A stretch of 64,000 nucleotides of DNA from Mycocentrospora acerina (Eukaryota > Ascomycota > Dothideomycetes > Pleosporales). How positions within the stretch are numbered: position 1 is the first letter of the stretch; each line of letters begins with the position of its first letter. This document shows, piece after piece, positions 45,508-56,057 of the stretch. Made by a program: the position numbers and the translations under genes. The notes under the pieces are model-generated. The model saw nothing but the letters and a program-made list of their open reading frames with translations. It did no database searches and was not told where the DNA came from. The stretch spans positions 90,832 through 154,831 of the forward strand of contig JAKUHH010000350.1 in assembly GCA_022701365.1 (NCBI GenBank), in the 5' to 3' direction.

Positions 45508-47226
45508 TTATTTCCCTTCTAACTTGAGATCTACAACTTTTTCCCCACCAGCTTTTGACCTCCCATGACCTAACCAGCCTGGTTTCGCAGTAACAGGTTG
45601 CAAAAACCCGTCAATGTGTACCCCACCAACTGTCCGGTTTTCGTTGGTAATATCGTTATCCCTAGGATCGTAGCCATGAACCCTCGTACAATGCTCAATT
45701 ACACGATATGGGATAGTGAAGGCTTGCTTGTGACCCCAGCAATCAGTATGCGGACAGTACAGAGTGCCGACTTGGAAGAGAGGGCGCTTGGGTGGTAGAG
45801 TGTTGCCAATAGATGAACCCCCTGACGGTGATATAGTGGAAGGCGTGAAGTGAACTGGCTCTAGGGTAGGTTTTGAAGCTAGGCTTTCGTCAAAGGAAAT
45901 AAATGACATACTTTCCCCGAAAAGCGCAGCGCAGCGCTTCGCTGTTCTGAGGAGTGCTTGCTCATTCCAACCTTTCGTGGCCGCAATTCCAAGAACCTCG
46001 CTCCAATCCATAAGCCCTGTCGGCGCTGACCGACTATGAGTTGTCAAGACACTATCCTCACTTCCGGATCTACTATTCCTGCCGGCGTACGAGACACCCT
46101 GAGACATATCTGACTTTGAATCACTATTTGAAGGGTCACTTCGATCCTCCGTAGATTTCTGCCCAGCTTGCGATTTAGATCCAGTTTGCGTCGGCTTTTT
46201 GCGAATTTTAGATTTACTTCTAGGTCTCCGTCTCGGCAAGCCTTTCGAACCAGTCACCGATGATAAGCCGGAGTCAGGACCTGTTGGCTCTGCATCTGAA
46301 GTAAATTCGCTTTGAGATGAATGATCACTATAAGCTCCACCTCCATAGTGATTGAAACGGATTCGACGCACAGCTAGCGCAAGTTCATCCATGCTGTTAA
46401 GGATTGAGCTGATGGTAGGTTGTAATATCTTCTCTGCTTGTGACTCGTCAGAGAGAACTGTCGGTATCGCGAAATTGCTATCCTGTGGCTTCCTGCCGCG
46501 CTTCTTCCCATGACTTTGTTTCACCGCAGTCACCTCATCGTTTTGAGACTCTACAGTATCTAGCGTAAGAGCATCATCATGCTTCAACCTGATATCAGAC
46601 CTGGAAGCAGATGGCTTGCCGTCGTCTGAGTGCCGCAGACTCCAGCGTTCTTTTGCCAACCGTAGGAAGGTTGCGAGCGTCTCATCTCGTAGCTCATACC
46701 CAATAGTTTGAACTCTTGTTGGGGGCAATGGCCAAGCTGTCCAGTCTTTCGATGGTACTAGCTCGGTCTGCGAGTCCCCTAGCCAAAAATGCTTTCCTTG
46801 CCAACTCTTCAATGCTGCAGTTTCTTGCGCAGGCCGACGAGCGCGACGCTTTAAAGCATGTGAATTGTACAAGTGCGCAGATAAATCTGCCTCTTGGATG
46901 CGGTCAAGCGAGGCTACTACCTGACGATCCGCTGCTGTGAGACCCTTCCATGTTTGCGGATGTCCAACGAAGCGATCAGAACGAGTCGGCTGCTGGTCGG
47001 CAAGTTCGTCAGTCTCTGGCTCACTCTCAGTCAGCAGGTCATCATCCGCATCTGAATCCAAAGGAATTGGATGGGTCAGCATATTTGGCGCATCGTGAGT
47101 GCCAGCTTCTCCTGCGATGTACGGCGGCCATTGTACGGGTGATGGCGGTGGAAGATCGGATTCAGATTCAGATTCATATGGTGACTGGCTGTGCGGCACG
47201 CTGCTATCGCCGCCAAACAACGACAT
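45508..47226 (-). CDS. Rrn9-domain protein, candidate RNA polymerase I initiation factor subunit
   Basis: Single exon, 572 aa. An acidic N-terminus precedes the domain at about 95-165: VASLDRIQEADLSAHLYNSH, then ALKRRARRP, and later KDWTAWPLPPTRV. I recognise this pattern from fungal Rrn9-domain proteins, part of the upstream activation factor for rDNA transcription. A long Ser/Lys-rich disordered middle follows. Near the C-terminus, about 490-530, is a possible C2H2-like zinc site: LYCPHTDCWGHKQAF with HCTRVHGYDPRDNDI. The zinc site is not part of yeast Rrn9 as far as I recall. Confidence 0.75.
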   Translation of the reverse strand: MSLFGGDSSVPHSQSPYESESESDLPPPSPVQWPPYIAGEAGTHDAPNMLTHPIPLDSDADDDLLTESEPETDELADQQPTRSDRFVGHPQTWKGLTAADRQVVASLDRIQEADLSAHLYNSHALKRRARRPAQETAALKSWQGKHFWLGDSQTELVPSKDWTAWPLPPTRVQTIGYELRDETLATFLRLAKERWSLRHSDDGKPSASRSDIRLKHDDALTLDTVESQNDEVTAVKQSHGKKRGRKPQDSNFAIPTVLSDESQAEKILQPTISSILNSMDELALAVRRIRFNHYGGGAYSDHSSQSEFTSDAEPTGPDSGLSSVTGSKGLPRRRPRSKSKIRKKPTQTGSKSQAGQKSTEDRSDPSNSDSKSDMSQGVSYAGRNSRSGSEDSVLTTHSRSAPTGLMDWSEVLGIAATKGWNEQALLRTAKRCAALFGESMSFISFDESLASKPTLEPVHFTPSTISPSGGSSIGNTLPPKRPLFQVGTLYCPHTDCWGHKQAFTIPYRVIEHCTRVHGYDPRDNDITNENRTVGGVHIDGFLQPVTAKPGWLGHGRSKAGGEKVVDLKLEGK

Positions 47227-47794
47227 TTTGGCTCGACTAGATATCGTCGCAAGATGTGAATGTCGTCATACGGGCTGAGCGCCCATGATTTTTCTGCGAC
47301 GCGAAATCTGTAGCGGGACGTTGAAAACGCGTTCCCACGTGGGCCGCTAGCCGAGTCAGACACAGCCCTAATTGCACTCTAAAATGCTGGCTCTGTGAAG
47401 ATGATGGAATCTAGTTTCTAATCAATTATTCATACAACAAGCAGTGGTTTGGCGAGCAAGTTGAAAACTGACTTAAATTGCGGTTGACATTAACTTTGAA
47501 CTATTCCTGAATGTCATCGATTCAACCAATTTTCATAGTTGGCTGACCATGGATGCTCCCGGAATTGGATGGGATGACTACAATCAACAACCTGATAAAA
47601 AGTCCAGCGGACAAGAACTTGGATACAAAGCCATGGTTCATATGGAGAATTTTCAATTGCTAACTATGCCATTCTTATTTTAAATGAGGGGTTTCTGCTC
47701 TCTCAATGTACATCAATTTCCTCTTTCTCATTACTTACTTCACCGAAATTCCAACTCACATCAAACTTTGTTCAAAACCAACATTACCTTCATC
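47227..47794. promoter_or_regulatory. Divergent spacer, Rrn9-domain gene and phosphoesterase
   Basis: 568 bp, AT-rich on the phosphoesterase side. It should hold both promoters. No gene seen. Confidence 0.55.
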
Positions 47795-48781
47795 ATGGCT
47801 ACAATTTCCCAAAAGCGATCTCGCTCCTCTTCTCCAATATCATCATGCTCCACAAAGCGTTTACGAATGGAACCACCACTGCCAGTTCTGTCCTCCGTTC
47901 GATTTCTCATCATGTCAGACACCCACGGCAATGAACTACCATCTCTACTCCCAGAGTGTGATGTGCTCCTTCACTGCGGTGACCTAACTGAGGACGGGTC
48001 GCCAGAGAGTATATCAGCAGCTCTCCAGGCTTTGGGAAGGATTAAGGCTGAGCTAAGACTCGTAATAGCTGGAAATCATGACATTGCCCTGGACAAGAAT
48101 TACTATCTCTCTGAAGGCGGATCTCAAACCGATGTCGAAAAAGCACAGGCGTCCATTTTGGAAGCTGGTAAACTTGGAATCACCTTCCTCTCGGAAGGAA
48201 CTCACACTTTCACTATTTCCTGTGGTGCTAGTTTTACCATCTATGCCTCGCCTTATACACCTGTGTATGGAGTATCTGGGTTCCAATACCCTACTAATGA
48301 AGACAGATACAACCCTCGTGTTGATATACCACCATGGGCAGTAAATGTCGGTACTGAGACATCTATCATTCCGGAAAGTGTCGACATTGTTTTGACCCAC
48401 GGACCACCAAAATACGTTCTGGACAATACATCTGATGGCCAAAGTGCTGGATGCGAGCATCTGCGACGAGCTATTGGAAGAGTTCAGCCCAAGCTCCACT
48501 GCTTCGGACATATCCACGGAGGCTATGGAGCACAAAGGATCAAGTTCAAGAATTTGATAACCGAAGACTTGGACTCAATAATTCCGCTCGCAAAGGAATG
48601 GGTCGGTAAAAACCAGGCCAAGCGAAAGGGGTTTGCGAGCCTATCTCCTGGTTCCTCTGAAGAATTTCGAGGAGGCGAACAGACGTTGTGTATTAATGCA
48701 GCTATGGAGGGCGAGGAGGGTATTTTGGAGAATACACCTTGGGTTGTAGATTTGGAATTGGCCCATCAGAACGTCGATTGA
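47795..48781 (+). CDS. Calcineurin-like metallophosphoesterase (MPPED-type)
   Basis: Single exon, 328 aa from MATISQKRSRS; the frame is open further upstream to 47684 but that part looks like leader. Metal-binding motifs in order: SDTHG (D42, H44), CGDLTEDG (D63), AGNHD (N94, H95), VLTHGPPK and CFGHIHGGYG. This matches the MPPED1/2-like group of fungal phosphoesterases. The Ser/Arg-rich first 25 residues could be a nuclear signal. Substrate unknown. Confidence 0.9.
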   Translation: MATISQKRSRSSSPISSCSTKRLRMEPPLPVLSSVRFLIMSDTHGNELPSLLPECDVLLHCGDLTEDGSPESISAALQALGRIKAELRLVIAGNHDIALDKNYYLSEGGSQTDVEKAQASILEAGKLGITFLSEGTHTFTISCGASFTIYASPYTPVYGVSGFQYPTNEDRYNPRVDIPPWAVNVGTETSIIPESVDIVLTHGPPKYVLDNTSDGQSAGCEHLRRAIGRVQPKLHCFGHIHGGYGAQRIKFKNLITEDLDSIIPLAKEWVGKNQAKRKGFASLSPGSSEEFRGGEQTLCINAAMEGEEGILENTPWVVDLELAHQNVD

Positions 48782-49120
48782 AGAGCTCCGGGCTATATTT
48801 TTTCCAACCCATCTCTGGCGTATCTTGCTTTTTGTATACTGACATTTTGATCGTGGCACTTCCCAGACCATTCAATGTATAGTGGAAGCCAAAATTAGTA
48901 AATTATAAAGCCGGGGCTGTGTTTTGAGATTGTTCTCTTGCTCTGTACCTTTTTCTTGAGTTGACGCATATATTCCGGGGTGCGTGATACCTGGATTCTA
49001 TTACAGTAAGTACACATAATAGAACTTGGTAGTAGCTCAAGTCAAGAAGGTAAGTGGTAACCAACATGCGAGCAGCACAATTACAGGTCTGCTTCCAAGG
49101 TGTCTTTTGATACCGAGTAA
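48782..49120. other. Spacer after the phosphoesterase gene
   Basis: 3' UTR-like AT-rich sequence, no gene seen. Confidence 0.5.
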
Positions 49121-49837
49121 CTCAACTACCTAACGCTCATCATAGAAAAATTAATAGTTAGAATATATTCCTCCCGCGCACTCCTATCCGATGCTCACCT
49201 CGCGGCCCTCTTAGAAGCCTCTGTGGCTGCCTCGTATCTCGCACCGCCTTCACTCCGACTTCAATTTGTCTTGATCGGAAGTGGGGTCATGGTTTATCAT
49301 GGCTTCAGACGTCAAGTCGAAGATCTCGACTTCGTTGGCACGGTAGAAGTCATCAGGGCTTTCTTAGAGGGTACAAGCGACGACAAGCGGTTCTCAGTGC
49401 TGCAGAGAGGATATAAAGTTTTAATGCCTTGGTTTTACACATTCAATTTCATTCGTAAAGCTAAGTTGTATGCTCATTTGTATTTATGGAATTTTTTTAG
49501 CACAATTGGCGCTGGCGCCTGCCTAGTAATACTAATAGAGTTATTACAGCTCGGTGACGAGGCCTCGCCTGGCTTCATTGACAAGCCCGTCGCAATGGGT
49601 GAGGTTTTGGTGGCTTCGTTGCCAGAGCTCTGGCGCATGAAGACGAGGGCTTTTGTAGTGAGCCGTATGGGAAAAAAGTCGTCTGACCTTAACGACTACA
49701 ATTGGCACTTACGCCAAATGGTGAATTCGGCCGTCGAGTATGATTTAGTCGAGCTGCTGGAAATGATTCTTGGTGAGCTAAGAGCCATCCCCCGCCGACC
49801 CACACGTGATTGCGCGTTAGGCGTTCCGCGCCCTTGA
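49121..49837 (+). pseudogene. Decayed nucleotidyltransferase-like gene
   Basis: Open frame with no usable ATG at its start: the preceding stop is at 49118-49120 and the first in-frame ATG falls inside the conserved part (MVYHGFRRQ). The readable pieces are LAALLEASVAASYLAPPS, LRLQFVLIGSGVMVYHGF, RRQVEDLDFVGTVEVIRAFL and VASLPELWRMKTRAFV. These resemble a large fungal family of AbiEii-like nucleotidyltransferase-fold proteins: a gly-rich turn, then R..EDLD, then a Leu/Arg helix. The middle (about 49420-49540) is AT-rich and hydrophobic and does not fit that family, suggesting insertion or drift. It could instead be a 3' exon of a spliced gene whose first exon I could not find. Confidence 0.45.
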
Positions 49838-49955
49838 AGCCAACAGACCGCACGCACACGCGCCATCAATCTCACGTGCGCCGTGTCGCGAACCGACTGA
49901 ACTACTGTGTCTGCGGTTGAACCATCGTACACGTCGGCCGCCACCACCCACGGTT

Positions 49956-52352
49956 ATGTGGTTCCTCGAGCATGAAAGCCTTTTCGGAGGAAAGCGCGTC
50001 TGGCTTCGACCCGGCTCACAGCAACTATTTGGTCGAACAAAGACAGACAAGGACGGAGTGGAAGGACAATCATGGAAGATAGATAACAAGGCCGTGTCAA
50101 GGAAGCATGTTATGCTAAAAGTTCTGGAATCGCCACCTGCAGATGGTGCAAATTTACACGCAAGGTCTCAGGTCGAGATTACCGATCTCAGTTGCCGTCA
50201 GGGAACAACAGTCGATGAAAAGACAGTTTTGAAGAGCCAGAAAGCGGACGACGGAACAATTTCATACGACAAGACGACTATCAACGGGACAGAGCACACA
50301 ATAAGACTCGCGCAAGGATATGCGCCATTCAAGGTTGTTTGGAATCCAGTCGTCATCACGTATGCATCCAAGGAGACAAAAGACAGCAAAGCTCGCAGCA
50401 CACGGCTACACGCGCTCGACATGAAGACCACCACCGAATTCTTTTTCGATAAGACCACGCATGTTGTATCCCAGAAGCGGAACCTTCCAAAAGTTTTATC
50501 AGGTCTCCTCTCCGGAAAGCCTATTGTGACTGGAGAGTTCCTTGACGCTGTCTTGGATGCTGCCACAGCCTCGGTTGACGAGACAGGGAATTATATTCCT
50601 TCCAGGCTGGAGGACGACTTCGACGCTCATTGGCCCGAAGCAAATAATTATATTCCGCCTGTCGGTGCTGAGCCGATTCCACAACCTCACGAGCTGCTAA
50701 AACCTGATACGTTGCGCTCAGAGATGTTCTCAGGGTTAAGCTTTGTTTTCCTCAACGAGAGTCAGTACAACAGCTTACATGAACCTGTCTCTTACGGAGG
50801 TGGCAAAGCGTTTCTTTACAACGTGCGGCCAGGCGAGACAACAGCTCAAGAATATGTGGACTACGTATGGGGCATAGCAGGCAAGAAGAAATCTTCCCGT
50901 GCTGGAAAGGAAAAAATTCCTGTGATTACAGTCCGTTTGGCATCGTACCCTGACGGGACGGAACAGTGGGCTAGCAACTTTGTTGTTGGAGTTGATCAAC
51001 TTCTCAATCAACGCTCGATTCTGCAGAACGAGTTTCTAGATGTTATTGTCACAAAAGATACATCATCTTTGCAAAGGCCGCCAGCAGAAATTGAAGAACT
51101 CACTTCCAGTGCTATTGAGGCCCTTTCAACCAGACGTTCTACGCGTGAACCGACTCCAGCATCTCGATCTAGGACTCCTTCACAGGCTCCTGAGTCACAT
51201 GCACGTTTAGCGGAAGAACCTGCAAAGACTATTCCTCGGAAGCGTGTGCATCGTGCAAAGACCGCAAGTCGATTCACTGGCTTCGATGACTACGAGCCAC
51301 CTCCGAAGAAAACTAAAGTAGAAGAAACTCGAATGGAAGATATTCAAGAATCTGAGCAGCCACCTATTCAAGCGTCGATACCTGTACTAACTTCACAGAC
51401 ACGCTCAGGTCCTTCGTTGACCGCCCACGACGACACCCAGGAGAAGGACGAGCCTATGGATGCCCTTTTCCCCGCTGCAGCAGAAATGAAGCGTCGTAGG
51501 GCCGCAACCCGCGCCCTATCACCCTCCGTTGAGCCTGAAGCACACGTACCCGAGCCAAAGCCAAAAAGTAGAGGCGCAGAAGCCATCGAAAAGCTTCAGG
51601 AGGCAAAGAAGAAGGCGAGCAAAGACATTAACGTCCGCGAACACACACGTCTCCGAATCAAGGAAGAAGAAGATCGCAGGAAGGCAGATGAAGAGTCGTT
51701 AAGAGAGGCGCTAGAAGGAGTTGACATAGCTGAGATGCGGAATCTTGCAGAAATTGAGGAAGTGGAGATTCGTCCGCGGAAAGACAGAAGTACTTCTCGA
51801 AATCAAGTTCAGGGCCGCAGCGAACGTTGGGATCCTGAATGGAATGGTCGCAAGAACTTTAAGAAGTTTCGTCGACGAGGCGTGGAGCAGGGCGTGAGAA
51901 GTCACAAGGTCATCGTTACGTTGGAAGAAGCGCCGCCCAAGAAAGGATTTGGTGTTGGCGATGCTTTCTTCCTAGAAGATGTGGAGCCCTCGTTTCGATT
52001 CAGGTCATTTAAATCGAGCAAGAACGTTCAAGACGATAATTCCTCAGAGCCGGAGCCTGGGTTCACGAGGAAGAAGCGCTCACAGCAGACCGAGGTGATC
52101 AATGTTGAGGATAGCGGGCCAGATGATGAAGAACTTCTAGTGCCAGGAACGCATAGAAGCAGTGGCAGAACCCTGAGAATTGTGGAAACCCAAGTCGATG
52201 AGGACCAGGCACCGACGCAGAGAGGCGCGAAGAAACGAGGCCCTGCCAGTTCTGCGGCGGGTCAGCCGACTAGTAAGAGGGGGAAGATTAGTATAAGGGA
52301 TGATGATAGCGATGAAGAAGAAACAGGGTTTAGGTTCAAGCGGAAGAGATGA
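49956..52352 (+). CDS. NBS1: Nbs1/nibrin, Mre11-Rad50-Nbs1 complex subunit
   Basis: Double-strand-break sensor and Tel1/ATM recruiter. Single exon, 798 aa from MWFLEHESLFGGKR. The FHA domain (about 1-120) includes LFGRTK and AVSRKHVMLKV, with the phosphothreonine-binding SRKH. Tandem BRCT domains follow (about 130-350), including SGLLSGKPIVTGEFLDAVLD. A long disordered, charged region comes next. The Mre11-binding motif is GRKNFKKFRRRG (K633 to F638). The C-terminus is DDDSDEEETGFRFKRKR, an acidic patch followed by F792-R-F794, matching the Tel1/ATM-binding FxF/Y motif. A start at 49917 would add 13 residues; 49956 is preferred since Nbs1 proteins start MW. Confidence 0.93.
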   Translation: MWFLEHESLFGGKRVWLRPGSQQLFGRTKTDKDGVEGQSWKIDNKAVSRKHVMLKVLESPPADGANLHARSQVEITDLSCRQGTTVDEKTVLKSQKADDGTISYDKTTINGTEHTIRLAQGYAPFKVVWNPVVITYASKETKDSKARSTRLHALDMKTTTEFFFDKTTHVVSQKRNLPKVLSGLLSGKPIVTGEFLDAVLDAATASVDETGNYIPSRLEDDFDAHWPEANNYIPPVGAEPIPQPHELLKPDTLRSEMFSGLSFVFLNESQYNSLHEPVSYGGGKAFLYNVRPGETTAQEYVDYVWGIAGKKKSSRAGKEKIPVITVRLASYPDGTEQWASNFVVGVDQLLNQRSILQNEFLDVIVTKDTSSLQRPPAEIEELTSSAIEALSTRRSTREPTPASRSRTPSQAPESHARLAEEPAKTIPRKRVHRAKTASRFTGFDDYEPPPKKTKVEETRMEDIQESEQPPIQASIPVLTSQTRSGPSLTAHDDTQEKDEPMDALFPAAAEMKRRRAATRALSPSVEPEAHVPEPKPKSRGAEAIEKLQEAKKKASKDINVREHTRLRIKEEEDRRKADEESLREALEGVDIAEMRNLAEIEEVEIRPRKDRSTSRNQVQGRSERWDPEWNGRKNFKKFRRRGVEQGVRSHKVIVTLEEAPPKKGFGVGDAFFLEDVEPSFRFRSFKSSKNVQDDNSSEPEPGFTRKKRSQQTEVINVEDSGPDDEELLVPGTHRSSGRTLRIVETQVDEDQAPTQRGAKKRGPASSAAGQPTSKRGKISIRDDDSDEEETGFRFKRKR

Positions 52353-52721
52353 GGCCAAGGAACTTTATTTTCATTCGTCGTTTAACTTTATGCAATCGGC
52401 CGTCCCATCGTTGAAGGGGTTGTTGAAGTAGCTATGTATTATCTTGGTGATACATCTCAAGGCCGAAAATATACATTTCAACAGTTACCAAGAATACCAG
52501 CATGATGCGTCAACGCTGCCCAGTCTGTTGGATGTATCGACAAGCAGTTTTGCCCCAACCTAGTCGTAACTTTCGTTCCACGCTCTATCCTCTTCCTCCT
52601 CGTGACATGTCCATGTCGCTTAGCCCTCACAATCTGACCATGTCTCTACTGGGCATCAATCTAGTGGTATTTCACCGCATGCCTTCCTTCTCCCCGCTCG
52701 TTTTTCCTTTGCAGAACAGTT
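52353..52721. other. Convergent 3' spacer, NBS1 and the DUF1748 gene
   Basis: No gene seen; the 3' UTRs of both genes lie here. Confidence 0.55.
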
Positions 52722-53152
52722 CTACCTCTTCCTCTCAAAGTATGAACTCGATGCGAAGAACGCAACGCTTTGGTCCATGACCGTCTCGCCTACCCACAGG
52801 TAGTTGTCGATCCACTTCTTCATGTTAGGAGTCTCAGTAAGCTGCTCAGGCTTGACACTAGGACTGTTAGCGGGAAGGTGTTAGCCAGCATTGGTTTGAG
52901 GGATGAAGACGACATGTCGGGTAGGAAATCAAGACGTGTGAAAGGGCCGAGACGTACGTGAGGCCTGTGGAGCGTCGCACGCCGGCGAGAAACGCGGAAA
53001 CTGGACCATTGTCAGTCGAAACGCATTAGCGGATTGTTGGTCGTGTGTGCACATACTCAGTACCGCATCGAAGGCGTAGTGGGCTACTTTGCCAAGCTGT
53101 GTAGTTGTGAGCTATTGCGGGAGTGCACGAGAAGCAGGCCACATACAACCAT
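52722..53152 (-). CDS. DUF1748 family small protein, 76 aa
   Basis: Four exons: 53152-53147 (6 nt, ATG GTT), 53096-53057, 53000-52958 and 52863-52722. It reads MVLGKVAHYAFDAVLISAFL, then AGVRRSTGLTPSVKPEQL, a linker TETPNMKK, WIDNYLWVGETVMDQSVAFF and ASSSYFERKR. This matches the fungal DUF1748 family of small, probably mitochondrial, proteins. None of its exons stands out as a long open frame, so it is easy to miss. All three introns have GT..AG ends, and the 94-bp third intron has a CTAACAG end. Function is not established. Confidence 0.9.
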
Positions 53153-53943
53153 GTTTGACTATTGAAGAGTGGCAGGGCAGAAAATAGCAGTTTTTAGATC
53201 GCGTCTTCTGGTGGAAGACTGTGGGGAGATCTGAGGGCTGGGTAGGTGGATGGCGTTGGTACAGCACAGCATCTATCGGTGAAGGGAAGGCACGGTGTGG
53301 CTGGTGCCTGCCTTAGTCAGGCGCGTGCATGGATCGAGGCATGTGATGTGGCTCTCTCCATGGGCCTCCATCCCTTCATCCTCGGGCATCGCACGGCAGG
53401 AATCGGAGCCCCAGCCATTGTGGCCATATATATGTGCAGGCCGTGCCTCGCTGTGGTGCCTGCTGCACTTTTCACGACCGAGACCATGGCCTTTCGACAA
53501 GTGGACCACCGAGCCAGGACGAGGGTTGCGGTGCCCCACTTCCTGGATGCACGACACGCCAGGACTACCGGCCGCGCAGGGAGAGGTTCCAATTACTCTG
53601 CGCAAACACACGGCGTTTGAGGGCTTATCTGGGCGGGCTGCCTTGGTGGCATATGATGCATCAACGTGGGTGGGCGCCGGCCGTGAACCTTCTTATCCAA
53701 ACAGCCGCTGTCCAGGGTTCTGCCCCATGCGCTGCTTGGAACCGCCTAGCGTGGCCCATTGCCCCTCCAAGCTCTCAACACGCCAACAAACTCTAGCAAG
53801 CCGTCTTAGCAGTCTGCGAGCACAAAAACTGGACAGGCGCATTTCTCCCAGGCCCTTTTCTTTCCAACGCGACTGCACCTGTTCTCCTCCTCAACCTTCC
53901 ACCACCCTCCACCACCCTCCACTACCTTCCCCCCACAACAACA
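53153..53943. promoter_or_regulatory. Divergent spacer, pyruvate kinase promoter and DUF1748 5' side
   Basis: 791 bp. The part next to the kinase start is pyrimidine-rich (CCTCCACCACCCTCCACC), typical for highly expressed fungal glycolytic genes. A frame of 237 codons on the plus strand (53295-54008) is not a gene: it overlaps the kinase's first exon out of frame. Confidence 0.6.
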
Positions 53944-55688
53944 ATGGCAAACGCGTATGTACCCCGCTACACTGCTTTATCAGCCCAAAGCCCTTGCTGA
54001 CAGCTTGACTCCAGTTTGGACCACCTCAACTCTGGCAGGACCAGGATCGAGTGGCTCAGCCAGCTCAAGACCGAGTACGTGCCCGCCAAGCAGTACCGCC
54101 GAACCTCCATCATCGGTACCATTGGTCCCAAGACAAACTCGGCTGAGAGGATCAACGCTCTCCGCAAGGTTGGTCTCAATGTCGTGCGCATGAACTTTTC
54201 CCACGGCTCGTACGAGTACCACCAGTCTGTCATCGACAACGCGCGCGAGGCAGAGAGGACACAGCCCGGCAGGCCGCTTGCCATTGCCCTTGACACCAAG
54301 GGACCGGAGATCCGAACGGGTAACACCGAGGGCGACAAGGACATCCCCATCAAGGCCGGCGCCATCTTGAACATCACCACCGATGAGGCCTATGCTACCA
54401 AGAGCGACGACAAGAACATGTACGTCGACTACAAGAACATCACCAAGGTGATTGAGCCCGGCCGCACCATTTACGTCGACGACGGTGTTTTGTCGTTTGA
54501 GGTTCTCGAGATTGTCGACGAGCAGACTCTCAAGTGCAAGTGCGTCAACAACGGCAAGATTTCCTCCAAGAAGGGTGTCAACCTTCCCAAGACCGATATC
54601 GACCTTCCCCCTCTATCTGAGAAGGACAAGGCCGATCTCAGGTTTGGTGTAAAGAACAGGGTTGACATGGTCTTTGCCTCGTTCATCCGCCGTGGCAGTG
54701 ACATTACCGCCATCCGTGAGGTCCTCGGAGAGGAGGGCAAGGACATCCAGATCATTGCCAAGGTTGAGAACCAGCAGGGTGTGAACAACTTTGACGAGAT
54801 TCTCAAGGAGACAGACGGTGTCATGGTCGCTCGTGGTGATCTTGGTATCGAGATTCCTCCTAGCCAGGTCTTCATCGCACAGAAGATGATGATCACCAAG
54901 TGCAACATTGCTGGTAAGCCCGTCATCTGCGCTACACAGATGCTTGAGTCCATGACCTACAACCCACGCCCTACCCGCGCTGAGGTCAGCGATGTCGGAA
55001 ACGCCGTCCTGGACGGTGCTGACTGCGTCATGTTGTCCGGTGAGACTGCCAAGGGTGACTACCCCGTGGAGGCCGTGACTATGATGCACGAGACTTGCTT
55101 GCTCGCCGAGGTTGCCATTCCATACGTCAACGCTTTCGATGAGCTGAGGAAGCTGGCTCCCGTTCCTTGCCCTACCACTGAGACATGTGCTATGGCTGCT
55201 GTGAGCGCCAGTTTGGAGCAGAACGCTGGTGCTATCTTGGTCTTGACAACGAGGTGAGTTTAATCTTGTTATCTTTGCACCTAGCATTTCAATACTAACA
55301 TGCGCCAGTGGTACCACCGCTCGTCTGGTGTCCAAGTACCGCCCAGTTTGCCCCATCATCATGGTTACCCGTAACGACATGGCTGCCCGAGTAAGTCTTT
55401 CCGTTCAGTGATTGTCGTCTCAACTAACGTTTACAGTACTCCCACTTGTACCGTGGTGTTTACCCATTCTACTTCCCCGAGGAGAAGCCCGACTTCAAGA
55501 GCGAGCCATGGCAAGAGGATGTCGATCGCCGTCTGAAGTGGGGCATCATGAATGCCATCAAGCTTGGTGTTCTCAACAAGGGTGACCCTGTCATTTGCGT
55601 GCAGGGCTGGAGAGGCGGAATGGGCCACACCAACACTCTTCGCATTGTCCCAGCGACTGAAGATCTTGGTCTGGACCAGGAGGCATAG
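53944..55688 (+). CDS. PYK1: Pyruvate kinase
   Basis: Last step of glycolysis, phosphoenolpyruvate to pyruvate with ATP formation. Exons are 53944-53954 (11 nt), 54015-55253, 55309-55390 and 55437-55688, giving 527 aa. MANA joins to LDHLNSGRTRIEWLSQ. Motifs: VVRMNFSHGSYEYH, LDTKGPEIRTG, VMVARGDLGIEIP (catalytic loop) and CATQMLESM, plus the C-terminal allosteric domain ending TEDLGLDQEA. The very short first exon is shared by other fungal orthologues as far as I recall. Confidence 0.97.
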
Positions 55689-56057
55689 AGGGAATATGAA
55701 TAGGATATGGCGTTGTAGAATTCTGTAATGATTGCCACTAGCGGCTGCGCAGAGCAGAGACCAGGACTTGACTCGTACAATAAGAGCGGTCTGGAGATTG
55801 AAGGAAGGCACTAGTGAATGAAGCGAACTATCACAACAGCATTCCCAAGAACTTTATTGTGGCGAGCTGTTGCTCGTGATATCTTGTCTTATTGTTGGAT
55901 TCGATGCAGAGCTCTTGAAAAAGTGTCTTGAACTGCGACGCGACGGTTGCTTGAGGAGCTGTTGTGCAGCTAGTGTGTCTTGGCGACCTGTGCTCTCATG
56001 GCAAGGTACACGAGGCGACAGTGATATATCCAAGCACAATCCTCTCATCCGCCAACA
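55689..56057. other. Spacer between pyruvate kinase and CET1
   Basis: No gene seen; CET1 promoter. Confidence 0.55.

Noticed and set aside
53295..54008. 237-codon plus-strand frame before pyruvate kinase
   Set aside because: Ends out of frame inside the first pyruvate kinase intron; Pro/Ser/Arg-rich promoter translation.
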